64,000 nt of DNA from Mycobacterium genavense ATCC 51234 (GCF_000526915.1 NZ_JAGZ01000001.1:558001-622000); one strand, 5' to 3'; positions 1-9,183 are shown, numbered from the stretch's first letter. Notes: a model not told the origin generated them from the letters alone. Made by a program: numbers and translations.

Positions 1-965
1 GAAGTGGACGCCATATGTCGGCAAGGCCCTGAAAGCACAGCGGACCCATCACTGGTCGGGATCGAACATCCTCGCCGTCGGTGGAGTGCGGGCCGGCGAC
101 GCTCCGACGTGGCATGCGGCCACCACCTTCTTTTAGGCGTACGTTGCCTCGATTTGTCCGCCGCTGGTGGTGGCGCTGCTGATCAGTGCCGCGATTCAGG
201 CGCTGGTGCCGCGGGCGTGGTTACCCCGCGTATTGAACCGGCGGGGCTCGATGTCCAGCGGGTTCGCGGGCGGAGTTGCGAGCATGCCTCGATGATGTGC
301 ACCTGCTGTGCCGCTCCGGTTGCGGTCACATTGCGGCGCAATGGCGTCACCCGCGCCGCCGCCATCGCCTACTGGCTCGGCAACCCGTTACTGAATCCCG
401 CGGTACTCGTTTTCCTGTTCTTCGTCGCTCCCTGGCAGTGGACGCTGACCCGAGCGGTCGTCAATATCGCGACCGTGATCGGCGTCGCGGTGGCGGTGGC
501 GTTGGTCACCGGCGCGGGTCGGGACCGTCCGTGCCCGCGGCGGTCGTTCCCGACGATAGCGAGTCCGGCTGGGCTGCAACAAAATTCGTGCGCTCTCTGC
601 TCTGCTTGTGCTTGGTTCTGTTGCCGGAGTACGCGATCATGGTGCTGCTCGTCGGGGCGCTGCGCGGCTGGCTGGTGACCCTCACCCAGCCGTCTCACCA
701 CGGGCTGCTCGTCGTGCTCGTCGCGGCGGTCGTCGGCACCCTCATCGTCATTCCGACGGCAGGGGAGATACCCATCCTGCAAAGCCTGGCGCTGCTGGGC
801 GTTTCGTCGGGGCCGATCGGTGCACTACTGATCACGCTGCCGGCCATCAGCATCCCCGGTGTCGCGATGGTCCTGCGGAGTTTCGGATGGAAGGCGATCG
901 CAACGGCGACGGGCGTGGTCGTCGCCGCGGGATTGGTCGGCGCGTCAGTTCTCAGCGTGCTGTAG
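1..965 (+). pseudogene. Broken permease (DUF318/COG0701-like), 5' end outside the window
   Basis: This is a polytopic membrane protein, probably a predicted permease of the ArsP/YraQ type (COG0701). The reading frame changes several times. Frame 2 is open from the window edge to a TAG at 134-136 and resumes at 137-285 with hydrophobic sequence (PPLVVALLISAAIQALVPRA). Frame 1 carries the family-typical stretch containing CTCCAAPV at about 290-520. Frame 3 carries the last hydrophobic helices from about 590 to the TAG at 963-965. At least one stop and two frameshifts separate the pieces, so no complete protein can be made. The family assignment rests on the CTCCAAPV and LGNPLLNP motifs and the helix pattern. 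The substrate is unknown. Confidence 0.6.
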
Positions 966-1011
966 TCGCGTCGGCCGCAGACGGGTGTGGCGAGTACGGC
1001 AACTGAGTACC

Positions 1012-1824
1012 GTGAAACACGTGCAGAAGAAGCAGCAGCACGCCGCGACCGAGCCGGCCGCCGATTCGCTTGAGCCGCAGTACCCGATCGAGTCGGTGGA
1101 CAATGCGCTCAAGCTGCTGCTCCTGCTGGGCGAGCAACCGCAGATCCGGTTGAGCGAGGCGACCCGCTATCTGGGGGTCGCGTCGTCGACCGCGCACCGG
1201 CTGCTGGCGATGCTGACCTATCGCGGCTTCGTCCGGCAGGACCCGGTGTCCAAGGCCTACCTACCCGGTCCGTCGTTGACCGGTGTGGCGTTTGCGATCT
1301 TCAGCCGCATCGACATCCAGGGCTGCGCCACGCCCGTCATGCGCGCGCTCTCCGACCAGCTGCGGGAAACGACTCATGTCGGGATGCTCGACGGCGCCAA
1401 CGTCCGGTTCGTCGCCGCGGTCGAGGGCCCGACCGCGGTCCGAGTGGCGTCGCGCCTCGGGCGCACGATGCCGGCGCATTGCACCTCGACCGGCAAGGTC
1501 ATGTTGGCCCAGCTGTCGCAGCGGCAATTGCATGCGCTGCTGCCCGACGAACGACTGGAGCGCATCACCGCGCGTTCGATCGGCAGCCGCGCCGAGTTGG
1601 AGGACGAGCTTTTCCGTATCCGCGAGCGCGGCTACGCGACCAACCGCGAGGAGAGCGAGGAAGGCGTCGCCTCGGTCGCGGTGCCCATCCCCACCCGTGC
1701 TCCCGGTTTGCGGCTCGCGCTCAACGCGGCCGCGCCGCAGCATCGCCTCGACAGTACGCGGCATGCTTCGGTGGCGGCCGCACTTGTGAAGGCGGCCAAG
1801 GAGATTGGCGACCAGCTGGGCTGA
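1012..1824 (+). CDS. IclR-family transcriptional regulator
   Basis: A 270-residue DNA-binding regulator. The N-terminal winged helix-turn-helix lies at roughly residues 20-80 (SVDNALKLLLLLGE, then ASSTAHRLLAMLTYRGF), followed by the IclR effector domain with the typical HCTSTGKVMLA and RERGYATNREESEEGVASVAVP motifs. The GTG at 1012 is chosen; a second GTG at 1021 is possible. It is convergent with the deacetylase gene (9 bp between stops). IclR proteins commonly control aromatic-acid catabolic operons, including phthalate-type ones, so the nearby minus-strand dioxygenase operon is its likely target; that link is inference. The frame is intact although its presumed target operon is broken. Confidence 0.85.
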   Translation: MKHVQKKQQHAATEPAADSLEPQYPIESVDNALKLLLLLGEQPQIRLSEATRYLGVASSTAHRLLAMLTYRGFVRQDPVSKAYLPGPSLTGVAFAIFSRIDIQGCATPVMRALSDQLRETTHVGMLDGANVRFVAAVEGPTAVRVASRLGRTMPAHCTSTGKVMLAQLSQRQLHALLPDERLERITARSIGSRAELEDELFRIRERGYATNREESEEGVASVAVPIPTRAPGLRLALNAAAPQHRLDSTRHASVAAALVKAAKEIGDQLG

Positions 1825-1833
1825 GGCGGCCGC

Positions 1834-2688
1834 TCAGTTAGCTAAACCCGGTGTCCGGTAAGGGATTTCCGGGCGCAGGAAAACGTCATTGAGGGTGACG
1901 GTGCGCAGCTTGCGGGTCCGGATGAGCTCCACCAGCTGCCCGTACACCCGGGTGATCGGCGCATGGTTGAGATGGCCGATCACGATGTTCTGTGGCACGA
2001 AGTACTGGCCGGCCAGCTTGACGATCTGGTCCTCGGGGAGCACCGCGGAGTCCCGCAAGTCGCCGTTCCACAACGTCGGAACGTGGTAACCCAGATCGGC
2101 GGCCACCGAATCGACCACGGCGTTGTGGTGGCCGTACGGCGGCCGGAAGTAGGGTGCGCCGTCCACGCCATAGGTGTTGCGCAGGAACGCATCCGTGCTC
2201 TTCAGCTCCTCGGCGATCTGGCGCGGCGACAGCTTGGTCAAATCGCGATGCGTCCAGGTGTGGTTGGCCAGCTGGATCTGCCCGGATTCCACCAGCGGTC
2301 GCGGCAGGCCGGCGTTCTCCGTCCAGGACTTGAAGACGCCGGTGACGAAATAGGTGAGCCGTACGCCGCTGTCCTTGGCGAACTGGGTGTAGGCCCGCAC
2401 CACCTCGGTGTCGACGCCGTCATCGACGGTCCACGCCAATAGGTCTGCGTTGCCGGGGAGCTTGCTCAGCGCCGCGCTGCCGGGCAGCGCGACGCGCGAC
2501 GCCGGGCCGGGCGGCGGCAACAACTTCGGTGGCGGGGGAGCGACCGGGCTGGGTGCGGATCCGACGACGTCGGCGCGGGCGAGTGTCGCCTTGGGGCCGT
2601 TGGCAGAAGACCACGACAGGCCGGTGACCGCAATCGTGGCGGCCACCACGACCAGGAAGCGCCGGCGATCCAGTTCGGTCACCCGCAA
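1834..2688 (-). CDS. Exported polysaccharide deacetylase-like protein (NodB/CE4 fold)
   Basis: A 284-residue exported protein. The N-terminus has a twin-arginine-like signal (DRRRFLVVVAATIAVTGLSW) followed by a proline-rich linker at residues 45-65. The CE4 (NodB) domain follows: TVDDG supplies the metal and catalytic aspartates, HTWTH the two metal histidines, and RPPYGHHN is motif 3. The family removes acetyl or related groups from amino sugars in cell-wall or extracellular polymers; the substrate here is not evident. The first start is TTG (2688), with a GTG two codons later as an alternative. It lies 78 bp downstream of the aldolase gene on the same strand but shows no obvious functional tie to aromatic catabolism. 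Confidence 0.8.
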   Translation of the reverse strand: MRVTELDRRRFLVVVAATIAVTGLSWSSANGPKATLARADVVGSAPSPVAPPPPKLLPPPGPASRVALPGSAALSKLPGNADLLAWTVDDGVDTEVVRAYTQFAKDSGVRLTYFVTGVFKSWTENAGLPRPLVESGQIQLANHTWTHRDLTKLSPRQIAEELKSTDAFLRNTYGVDGAPYFRPPYGHHNAVVDSVAADLGYHVPTLWNGDLRDSAVLPEDQIVKLAGQYFVPQNIVIGHLNHAPITRVYGQLVELIRTRKLRTVTLNDVFLRPEIPYRTPGLAN

Positions 2689-2765
2689 AGGCTAAGCCGG
2701 TCGCCGCGACCATCCGGCGCATCACCGGCGAGTGTCGCCGGCAGATACGAAAGTTGTGACCTTGG

Positions 2766-3492
2766 TCAGCCGGTTCGTAGCCGGGCGACCTCATGGCGCC
2801 ACGCCGCGTCGGCGGTGAAGGCCGACCCCAGAATCGGGTAGGGCGTCCCAGTCGGCGTCGTCGATATCGCGCAGGGTGCCGCCGGCCGAGAGCACCCGCA
2901 ACGACATGCGGGCCAGCCTGTCGAGACTGATCGCCTGCAACACCGCCTGCGGCACAGTGGTTGCGGCGCTGGTGATTCCGTGCCCGCGCAGGATAACCAT
3001 CGGCCGCTCGCCCATCGCGGCCACCATCTCCTTGCCCAGCGCGCTGCTGCGGATCAGCACGGCGCGCGGATAGACCGGCACGCCCTCGCGTGCCAGCCAG
3101 GCACCCGGAATGTCGTAGGCGCCGTAGATGGGCCGGATCGTGACGCCGGCCAGGTCCGCGGCGACGACCGCCGGTGGGTGCAGATGTGCGACCGCGAGGC
3201 GCTGTGCGTCGGCCAGCATGGTCTCGACGTGGATGGGCAGTTCGTTGGGGACGCGGTATCCGTCGAGTTCGCCGTCGGCGCCTGGGCTGCCGTCGAATCG
3301 GATCAGGCGGGTACCGCTGGGCCGGGTGTCGGCCACGCCGGTGTCGGAGTCGCTGCGGCAGCGCACGAGGAGACGATCGTCGTCGACGTGCAGACTCAGG
3401 TGCCCCAGCATCCCGTCGACCAGGCCGCGGGCCGCGGCGACTCGGCAGCCCAGGGCCACCAGTGCGCGTTGGCCGTCCAGCCCGCCGGTCAT
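2766..3492 (-). pseudogene. Class II aldolase/adducin-family decarboxylase, frameshifted near its C-terminus
   Basis: The protein (start ATG at 3492) has the class II aldolase fold with its metal-binding histidines (VAHLHPPAVVAADLAG and LRGHGIT). This family includes sugar-phosphate aldolases and also dihydroxy-aromatic-acid decarboxylases such as the phthalate-pathway PhtC/PadC type. Next to a ring dioxygenase and a dihydrodiol dehydrogenase, a decarboxylase role is the better guess. The ATG overlaps the dehydrogenase stop by 4 bases. In a four-base C run on the plus strand (about 2827-2830) the frame slips. Removing one base restores the tail GSAFTADAAWRHEVARLRTG and a stop at 2766-2768; as written, the protein ends on a different short tail. 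A homopolymer sequencing error is possible. Confidence 0.72.
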
Positions 3493-4283
3493 CGCGGGCG
3501 CGCTTTCGGGGCGCCGAGGCCGAATCCGCCGTCCGGGTGGATGGTTTCGCCGGTGATGCCACGGGATCGCCCGGAGGCCAGGAACACGAACGACCAGGCG
3601 TGGTCTGCCCCGGACAGTGCGACGTTCAATGGGGTGCGCGCGGCGACGTCGCGTGCCCGGTCGGGGTAGTCGTCGAGGCGGGTGTCCTTGAGCCCCAGGC
3701 TGTCCAGGCCGCGCAGGTCGGTGTTGAGGCTGCCGCCGGGCGCCACGCCGTTGACCCGGATGTGCGGTGCGAGCTCGTGCGTCAACGAGGCCACCAGCCC
3801 GCGCACGGCGAACTTCGACGACACGTACAGCACGCCGCCGCGGCCGGGGTGGTACGACGACGCGGACTCGGTGAGGATGATCGACGGCTCGGCACCGTTT
3901 TGCAGCGCGGGCAGCGCCGCCTTGACCGACTGCAAATGGCTCAGCACGTTGGTGCGAAACATTTCGTCGAAGGCGTCCGTGAGGTGGTCGGCGTCGAGAT
4001 CGGCCACGCCCCGGTAGAAGTCGAAGACTCCCACGCAGTTGACCAGGGTGTCGACCCCGCCGAAGGATTCGACGGCTGCGGTGACCGCTCGGTTGTTGGC
4101 CTCGCCGGTGATCGCGTCGCCCTCGACCACGCGAACCTCGGGGCGCTGCGTGCGCAGCATCTCGCACTTGCCCGGATCGCGTTCCAGTACCGCGACTCTG
4201 GCGTCTTCGGCCAGGAAGGCATCGACGACCGCGCGGCCGATCCCGGATCCGCCGCCCACCACCAGGGCACGTTTGCCGGGCAA
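3489..4283 (-). CDS. Short-chain dehydrogenase, cis-dihydrodiol dehydrogenase type
   Basis: A BphB-like SDR that would oxidise an arene cis-dihydrodiol to a catechol using NAD. Visible features are the Rossmann motif GGGSGIGRAV, VNCVGVFDF, the catalytic Ser in ILTESASSYH, the Tyr/Lys pair in YVSSK, and NGVAPGG. The stop overlaps the aldolase ATG by 4 bases. The start is a problem: no ATG or GTG lies just before the Rossmann fold, so a TTG at 4283 is proposed (giving MPGKRALVV). The frame is open further upstream, so a longer form or a lost upstream start is possible. The domain itself is complete. Confidence 0.78.
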   Translation of the reverse strand: MPGKRALVVGGGSGIGRAVVDAFLAEDARVAVLERDPGKCEMLRTQRPEVRVVEGDAITGEANNRAVTAAVESFGGVDTLVNCVGVFDFYRGVADLDADHLTDAFDEMFRTNVLSHLQSVKAALPALQNGAEPSIILTESASSYHPGRGGVLYVSSKFAVRGLVASLTHELAPHIRVNGVAPGGSLNTDLRGLDSLGLKDTRLDDYPDRARDVAARTPLNVALSGADHAWSFVFLASGRSRGITGETIHPDGGFGLGAPKARPR

Positions 4284-4546
4284 CCAGGCCCTCGCTCCGG
4301 GTCGGGCAGCAGCGGCGCGGGTGAGTTTCCCACCATCGCCGCCATCGTTCGGGGGTTCTGCCACGTCAGTGCCTCCACCTCTAGTGCTTCCAGGCTGATC
4401 CAGCGCCCCGTCCGGGGTGCGCGGATCAGCAGCCGCGATCCGTTGCGGGTGTCGACTCGCCGCACCACGACCTCGGTGAATTCGTTTGCGACCGTGAGTG
4501 GTTCGCCGACCGCACCCGTCATCAACCGCTCGAGGTCGTCGTTCAC
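4284..4546 (-). CDS. Small conserved-looking ORF between dioxygenase beta subunit and dehydrogenase; no clear stop
   Basis: The GTG at 4546 overlaps the beta-subunit stop in a GTGA arrangement, the same coupling used through the rest of the operon, so translation here is likely. It encodes about 85 residues with an acidic beginning (NDDLERLMTG) and FTEVVVRRVDTRNGSRLLI. No domain is recognised. Small proteins of this size sit in the same place in some actinobacterial ring-dioxygenase clusters, but I cannot assign a function. The frame has no stop before the dehydrogenase begins and runs on inside it as meaningless sequence, so either the natural stop has been lost or a nearby indel separates the two genes. 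The 3' boundary given is arbitrary. Confidence 0.5.
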
Positions 4547-5070
4547 AGGAACACCGCCAGGTTCTGCATCCGCAACACCGACTCGTCGGCACTGATCGTG
4601 CGCCGCGCGAGCTTCCATCGATCATCGCACCAACGCAGCAGGTCTTGGCGACCGCACGACGACAGCGCGCTCTCGTTGACGTCGCCGCGGCTGCGGAACA
4701 GCAGTTCGGCGAACTCGACCACCAGGTGTGCGTCGTCGGATTCGAAGGTGCGCACGTTGGTGACGAAGTGACGCGGCCGCGACGGTGGATCCTCGGCCCA
4801 CGCGTGCTCGGTACGCATCCGCGCGACCCGCTGGCTCAACGAGTACTTGTCCTCGTCGAAGTGGGCCATGCCGGGATTCGGAAAAGCAGAGGTGTCGCAA
4901 CCGGCGCCGCGGGCGGTCGTGACGCGGACCGGCATCACGTAACGCACATCGTCGGTCAGCGTGTCCAGCCAGTCTTCGTAGTGCTGGGCGTCCAGCAGGT
5001 AGGCCTCGTCCACCAGGAACTGGTGTGCCTGTAAATGTCGAAAGTCATTGAACGGCAATGGTTTCCTCAT
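4543..5070 (-). CDS. Aromatic-ring-hydroxylating dioxygenase, beta (small) subunit
   Basis: A 175-residue SnoaL/NTF2-fold beta subunit, the structural partner of the Rieske alpha subunit in alpha3beta3 oxygenases. Typical motifs are FLVDEAYLLDAQHYEDWLD near the N-terminus, DVRYVMPVRV, and the C-terminal LRWCDDRWKLARRTISADES and LAVFL. The ATG at 5070 (MRKPLPF) overlaps the alpha-subunit TGA at 5067-5069 by 4 bases, and its own stop overlaps the following small ORF. The reading frame is complete, unlike the alpha gene. The order alpha-beta-small ORF-SDR-aldolase forms one coupled operon read leftwards. Confidence 0.85.
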   Translation of the reverse strand: MRKPLPFNDFRHLQAHQFLVDEAYLLDAQHYEDWLDTLTDDVRYVMPVRVTTARGAGCDTSAFPNPGMAHFDEDKYSLSQRVARMRTEHAWAEDPPSRPRHFVTNVRTFESDDAHLVVEFAELLFRSRGDVNESALSSCGRQDLLRWCDDRWKLARRTISADESVLRMQNLAVFL

Positions 5071-6392
5071 GCGAGGTACTCCGCCCACAACTTGAGCAGC
5101 TCGCGCTGGTTGTACTCGTTGTAGCCGACCTGGGTGCGACCGGGGCCGTGGAAGGACTCGGCGGGCAACGCGTCGACCACCGGGCGATCGTCGGACAGCA
5201 GGCCCATCCGGCTGTTCAGCAGCAACCGACGTGCCATCGAGCCGCCCGCGGTGGTGGTCAGCGACACTCAGTTCTCCACGTCGTCTTGCTCGAACATGCC
5301 GGTCGACCCGAAGCACATCAGATACGCCTTGTAGGAGTCGAGTTTGTACTGCGGTGGCGCGGCGGAGTCCACCGCGAACCACGAGCAGACGTCGGTCTCG
5401 TTCTCACTGATGGGCTGCCACAACCGGATTGAGATGAAGGGCAGCACCACGTCGTCACGGTCGCGCACCCGGGGCCAGTTGTGCACGAAGCTCAGATTGG
5501 GAAAGCAGGTGGCCGCCGAGATCATGAACCCGTCCTCGCCGACCACCCGCTGCTGTTGCGGCGTCCACACGCCCTTGATCCGTTGGATCATCTCGTCGGG
5601 ATAGCCGACATAGCGCATCCGTTCCTCGAAGTTGCCGGGCGGCAGCTTGTAGGTGGTGCCGCCGCCGCGCTGCGCCCAATAGGTGGCGCCGTCTTTGCGC
5701 TTCTGCGCCTTGGGTTCTCGGAACAGGCCGATCTCTACGATCGACGCGTGCGTGTGCGGGGTGTGGTACATGTCGCCGGCGAAGTTCTCGGCGCCGATCT
5801 TCCAGTTCGCCTTGATCCGCCAGCGCTGCGGCCCCCGCACCTGTACACCGCCGGCGCTCTGCTTGGTGTAGAAGTCCAGATAGACCGTGAAGTCGCCGAG
5901 GTATTCCGCCAACGGCTCGGCGTGCGGATCCAAGCTGATGAACAGCAGACCGTTGTAGCTGGCGAAGTTCGGCGCCGGCAGCAGGCCGTGGGCGCTTCTG
6001 CGGAAGCCCTCGTCGCCGCCGTAGGCGTCGCGGTGAAACGGCAGGCCGGTGAGCCGGCCGTCGTTGCGATACGTCCAGCCGTGATACGGGCACCGGAAGT
6101 TGGAGGCGTTGCCCATCTCCGCGCGGCATACCTGCATGCCGCGGTGCAGGCACATATTGAACAAGGCGTGGATGTCCCTATCAGCGTCGCGGGTGAGGAT
6201 GAACGAGTCGTCGAGCACCCGACGCACCACGTAGTCGCCGTCGTGCGGAATTTCCGATTCGTGGCCGACGAACGTCCACGCCCGGCTGAACATCCGTTCC
6301 TTCTCCAGCGCAAACAGCTGTTTGTCGTTGTAGATGTGTGCGGGGATCACGCCGCGACGCACGTTCTCGAACAGGCCGTCCCGGGATTCGTC
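5067..6392 (-). pseudogene. Aromatic-ring-hydroxylating dioxygenase alpha subunit: 5' truncated and interrupted by TGA
   Basis: The catalytic Rieske oxygenase subunit. The [2Fe-2S] ligands are visible in MCLHRGM and CPYHGW. The mononuclear iron site is GDMYHTPHTH (Asp and two His). Two lesions are seen. First, the frame loses homology just before GLFENVRRGVIPAHIY at about 6392; no start codon precedes it, and plus-strand mmpL sequence begins there. Second, after FEQDDVEN there is a TGA at 5268-5270 exactly where family members have Trp. The same frame then continues as VSLTTTAGGSMARRLLLN to the proper stop at 5067-5069, which is coupled to the beta-subunit start. Replacing TGA with TGG restores a standard C-terminus. 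The protein is very probably non-functional. Confidence 0.82.
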
Positions 6393-7304
6393 GGCGGAAA
6401 CCCGGTGGGGCCGCCGGCGGGTGCCACCGGGGTCGCCGACGGCAGCGTGTTCTTGACCGTCAGCAGCACGGCGCCGCTGTTCTCGCCCGCGTCCGACAGC
6501 CAACTCGGGCAGTTGCGTCAGGTGCCCGGGCCCGCCGGGCGCTCCATCGAGTTGGCCGGGGTCACACAGGTCAACCGCGACAGCGTCGACGCGGTGACCG
6601 ACCGGCTTCCGATGGTGCTCGGTGTGATGGCCGTGATCACCTTCATCTTGCTGTTCCTGCTGACCGGCAGCGTGGTGTTGCCGGTGAAGGCGCTGATGTG
6701 CAACGTGCTGTCGCTCACCGCGGCGTTCGGCGCGCTGGTGTGGATTTTCCAGGAAGGCTATCTGGGCGCGCTGGGAACGACGCCGAGCGGCACGCTGGTG
6801 GCCAACATGCCGGTGCTGTTGTTCTGCATCGCGTTCGGCTTGTCCATGGACTACGAGGTGTTCCTGATCTCCCGCATTCGGGAGTACTGGCTGCGGTACC
6901 GGCCGATGGCGTCGACGGCCAAAGAGGCGCACGCCGCCAACGACGAGGCGGTGGCCCACGGCGTCGCGCGCACCGGCCGGGTGATCACCGCGGCCGCGTT
7001 GGTGATGTCGATGTCGTTTGCCGCGCTGATCGCCGCGCACGTGTCGTTCATGCGGATGTTCGGTCTGGGCCTGACGCTGGCCGTGTTCGTGGACGCGACG
7101 TTGGTGCGGATGGTTCTGGTGCCGGCATTCATGCACGTGATGGGCCGCTGGAACTGGTGGGCGCCGCGGCCGTTGCTGTGGCTGCACGAGCGGTTCGGCA
7201 TCAGCGAGGGACCGGCCGAGCCGGCCGCGCCGACCGAGCCGGCCGACATCCCCGTGCAGCACAACGGGCGTCCCGTCGGCGAGACGGCGACGAAGATCGG
7301 CTGA
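6393..7304 (+). pseudogene. C-terminal fragment of an MmpL-family lipid transporter (MmpL13-like)
   Basis: Roughly 300 residues of the C-terminal half of an RND/MmpL transporter. They comprise part of the second periplasmic domain (GATGVADGSVFLTVSSTAPL), then helices including LPMVLGVMAVITFILLFLL, the conserved AFGLSMDYEVFLISRIREYW and FMRMFGLGLTLAVFVDATLVR, ending at 7304. The N-terminal half is missing: the sequence starts abruptly against the truncated 5' end of the divergently oriented dioxygenase alpha gene. The following gene is the Rv1147-type methyltransferase, and in M. tuberculosis mmpL13a/b (Rv1145-Rv1146) precede Rv1147, which supports the mmpL13 identification. Confidence 0.78.
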
Positions 7305-7389
7305 GTGCCCGGTTAAGCTATGAATCCACAAATCCCAAGTGCCATCGGGCTTTATGCTGGGGGCCTGTTCCGAATCGATTAGGTGGGGG

Positions 7390-8031
7390 ATGACAGCAGC
7401 AGTAACAGCACCGTGCGACAACCCCTTTTTCGCATGGGTGTGGCCGCTTGCCGCGGCTCACGAGACGGAGGCGGTCCGGGCCCTGCGCCGGGAGAATCTG
7501 GCCGGCCTGTCGGGCCGGGTGCTCGAGGTCGGTGTGGGCATCGGGACGAACTTCCCCAACTACCCCGCCTCCGTGCAGCAGGTGGTGGCGATGGAGCCCG
7601 AGCCGCGACTGGCGGCCCGGGCACAGGCTGCCGCCGCGGCCGCGCCGGTTCCGATCGTCCTGACCAACGAGACCGTGGAGCAGTTCCACGACGACGAGCC
7701 GTTCGATGCCGTGGTGTGCTCGCTGGTGCTGTGCTCCGTGCGCGACCCCGAGCTGGTGCTGCAGCGCCTGTACAAGTTTCTGCATCCGGGCGGGGAGTTG
7801 CGCTATCTCGAGCACGTCGCCAGCGCCGGCATGCGCGGCCGGCTGCAGCGGTTCGCCGACGCGACGGTGTGGCCCCGGCTGCTGGGCAACTGTCATACCC
7901 ATCGCGATACCGAACGCGCGATCATCGCCGCGGGGTTCGAGGTGAACAGTTCTCGTCGCGAGTGGACGCTGCCCGCGTGGTCGCCCATGCCGGTGTCGGA
8001 GTTGTTGCTGGGACGCGCGCGCCGGCCCTAG
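7390..8031 (+). CDS. Class I SAM-dependent methyltransferase (Rv1147-like)
   Basis: A 213-residue methyltransferase with the SAM-binding glycine-rich motif LEVGVGIGTNFPNY, the acidic residue after beta-2 (AMEPEP), FDAVVCSLVLCSV for motif II, and FLHPGGELRYLEHV. This arrangement is common in methyltransferases acting on lipids or small molecules; the substrate is unknown. The ATG at 7390 is preferred over an upstream in-frame start at 7339 because of a G-rich ribosome-binding sequence (AGGTGGGG) directly upstream and the usual family length. Its position matches Rv1147. The reading frame is intact. Confidence 0.8.
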   Translation: MTAAVTAPCDNPFFAWVWPLAAAHETEAVRALRRENLAGLSGRVLEVGVGIGTNFPNYPASVQQVVAMEPEPRLAARAQAAAAAAPVPIVLTNETVEQFHDDEPFDAVVCSLVLCSVRDPELVLQRLYKFLHPGGELRYLEHVASAGMRGRLQRFADATVWPRLLGNCHTHRDTERAIIAAGFEVNSSRREWTLPAWSPMPVSELLLGRARRP

Positions 8032-8033
8032 CG

Positions 8034-8750
8034 CTATTTGAGCAGGGCGGGCAGCTGCTGCAGCAGACCCGGCAGCGCTCGGCTCGCCGATTCGCGGATG
8101 CTGAGCGTGACGCTGTCCGACAACGGGGTCGGCTCGGGATTGACCTCGATCACGGTGGTGCTGCGCGAGAGCGCGAGCTCGGCGAGGCCGGCGGCCGGAT
8201 AGACGATTGCCGAGGTCCCGACGACCACCATCGCATCGGCCGCCTGGGTCGCCTCGACGGCGAGGCGCCAGGGTTCTTCGGGCAGCTGCTCGCCGAACCA
8301 GACGATGTCGGGCCGGATCAGCCCGCCGCAGCGCGCGCACAGCGGCGGCGGCACCTCGAGCGCCGGTTCGGGCATTTCGGGCAGGGCGTCGTTGTAAGGC
8401 ATATCGCAACTCGCACAACGGAATTCGAAGAGGCTGCCGTGCAGGTGATGCACCGGGGAGCTGCCGGCGCGCTCGTGTAGGTCGTCGACGTTCTGGGTGA
8501 CGACGCTGACCTCGGCGTAGTCCTGCCACGCGGCGATGGCCCGGTGTCCGTCATTGGGTTCGACGGTGCCCACCAGGTAGTGCCGCCACAAATACCAACC
8601 CCACACCCGCTCGGGGTTGTTGAGCCAGCCCTGGGTGCTGGACAGCTCGTAGGGGTCGAAACGGGCCCACAGTCTGTTTTTGTCGTCGCGAAATGTCGGC
8701 ACGCCGCTCTCCGCGGAGATCCCCGCGCCGCTGAGCACCGTCACACGCAT
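8034..8750 (-). CDS. cobB: NAD-dependent protein deacylase, sirtuin (Rv1151c-like)
   Basis: A 238-residue class III sirtuin that removes acyl groups from lysines using NAD. Motifs: [15 protein letters not shown] for NAD binding, [12 protein letters not shown], the catalytic His in HLHGS, two Cys pairs for structural zinc (CASC and CARC), and the [13 protein letters not shown] and NPEPTPLS segments. An Rv1151c-type enzyme in this position acts as the principal lysine deacetylase in mycobacteria. It is divergent from the GntR gene with 38 bp between the starts and convergent with the methyltransferase. The frame is complete. Confidence 0.9.
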   Translation of the reverse strand: MRVTVLSGAGISAESGVPTFRDDKNRLWARFDPYELSSTQGWLNNPERVWGWYLWRHYLVGTVEPNDGHRAIAAWQDYAEVSVVTQNVDDLHERAGSSPVHHLHGSLFEFRCASCDMPYNDALPEMPEPALEVPPPLCARCGGLIRPDIVWFGEQLPEEPWRLAVEATQAADAMVVVGTSAIVYPAAGLAELALSRSTTVIEVNPEPTPLSDSVTLSIRESASRALPGLLQQLPALLK

Positions 8751-8788
8751 GCACCCAACATAGCGGTGGTTGGGGTAATACTGGATAC

Positions 8789-9163
8789 GTGGAGCTGGGC
8801 GAATGGCTACGGGTCGACCTCAAGGGTGGCCGTCCGCTGTTCGACCAGCTCCGGACGCAGGTCATCGATGGGGTCCGGGAAGGCGCCCTGCCGCCGCGCA
8901 GCCGATTGCCGACGGTGCGAGAGCTGGCCGGCCAACTCGGTGTGGCCGTCAATACGGTTGCGCGCGCCTACCGTGAGCTGGAAACGGCGGCCATCGTCGA
9001 AACCCGTGGGCGCTTCGGCACTTTCATCGCCCGCTACGATCCGACCGACGCGGCGATGGCGGCCGCGGCCCGCGAGTACGTCCAGGTCGCCCGCGGACTG
9101 GGCCTGAACAAGGCCGACGCGCTGCGCTACATCGAAGCGGTGCCCGACGAGGATCCGCGCTAG
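8789..9163 (+). CDS. GntR-family regulator, YtrA-like (Rv1152-like)
   Basis: A 124-residue one-domain regulator. The N-terminal winged helix-turn-helix ([19 protein letters not shown], then [20 protein letters not shown]) is followed by a short helical tail of about 45 residues, as in the YtrA subfamily, which often controls membrane-stress or ABC-transporter genes. The start is GTG at 8789. It is divergently paired with the sirtuin gene as in M. tuberculosis Rv1151c/Rv1152; shared control through the 38-bp gap is possible but not shown here. Confidence 0.85.
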   Translation: MELGEWLRVDLKGGRPLFDQLRTQVIDGVREGALPPRSRLPTVRELAGQLGVAVNTVARAYRELETAAIVETRGRFGTFIARYDPTDAAMAAAAREYVQVARGLGLNKADALRYIEAVPDEDPR

Positions 9164-9183
9164 CCGAGTTCCGGCATCGTCGG

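Noticed and set aside
5268..5270. Readthrough or reassignment of TGA as Trp to explain in-frame TGA codons
   Set aside because: Mycobacteria use TGA as a normal stop, many intact genes in the window end with TGA, and other lesions (indels, TAG) coexist. Mutation is simpler.
6380..6420. Insertion sequence at the dioxygenase/mmpL junction
   Set aside because: No transposase, inverted repeats or target duplication can be seen at the junction, so only a bare breakpoint can be claimed.
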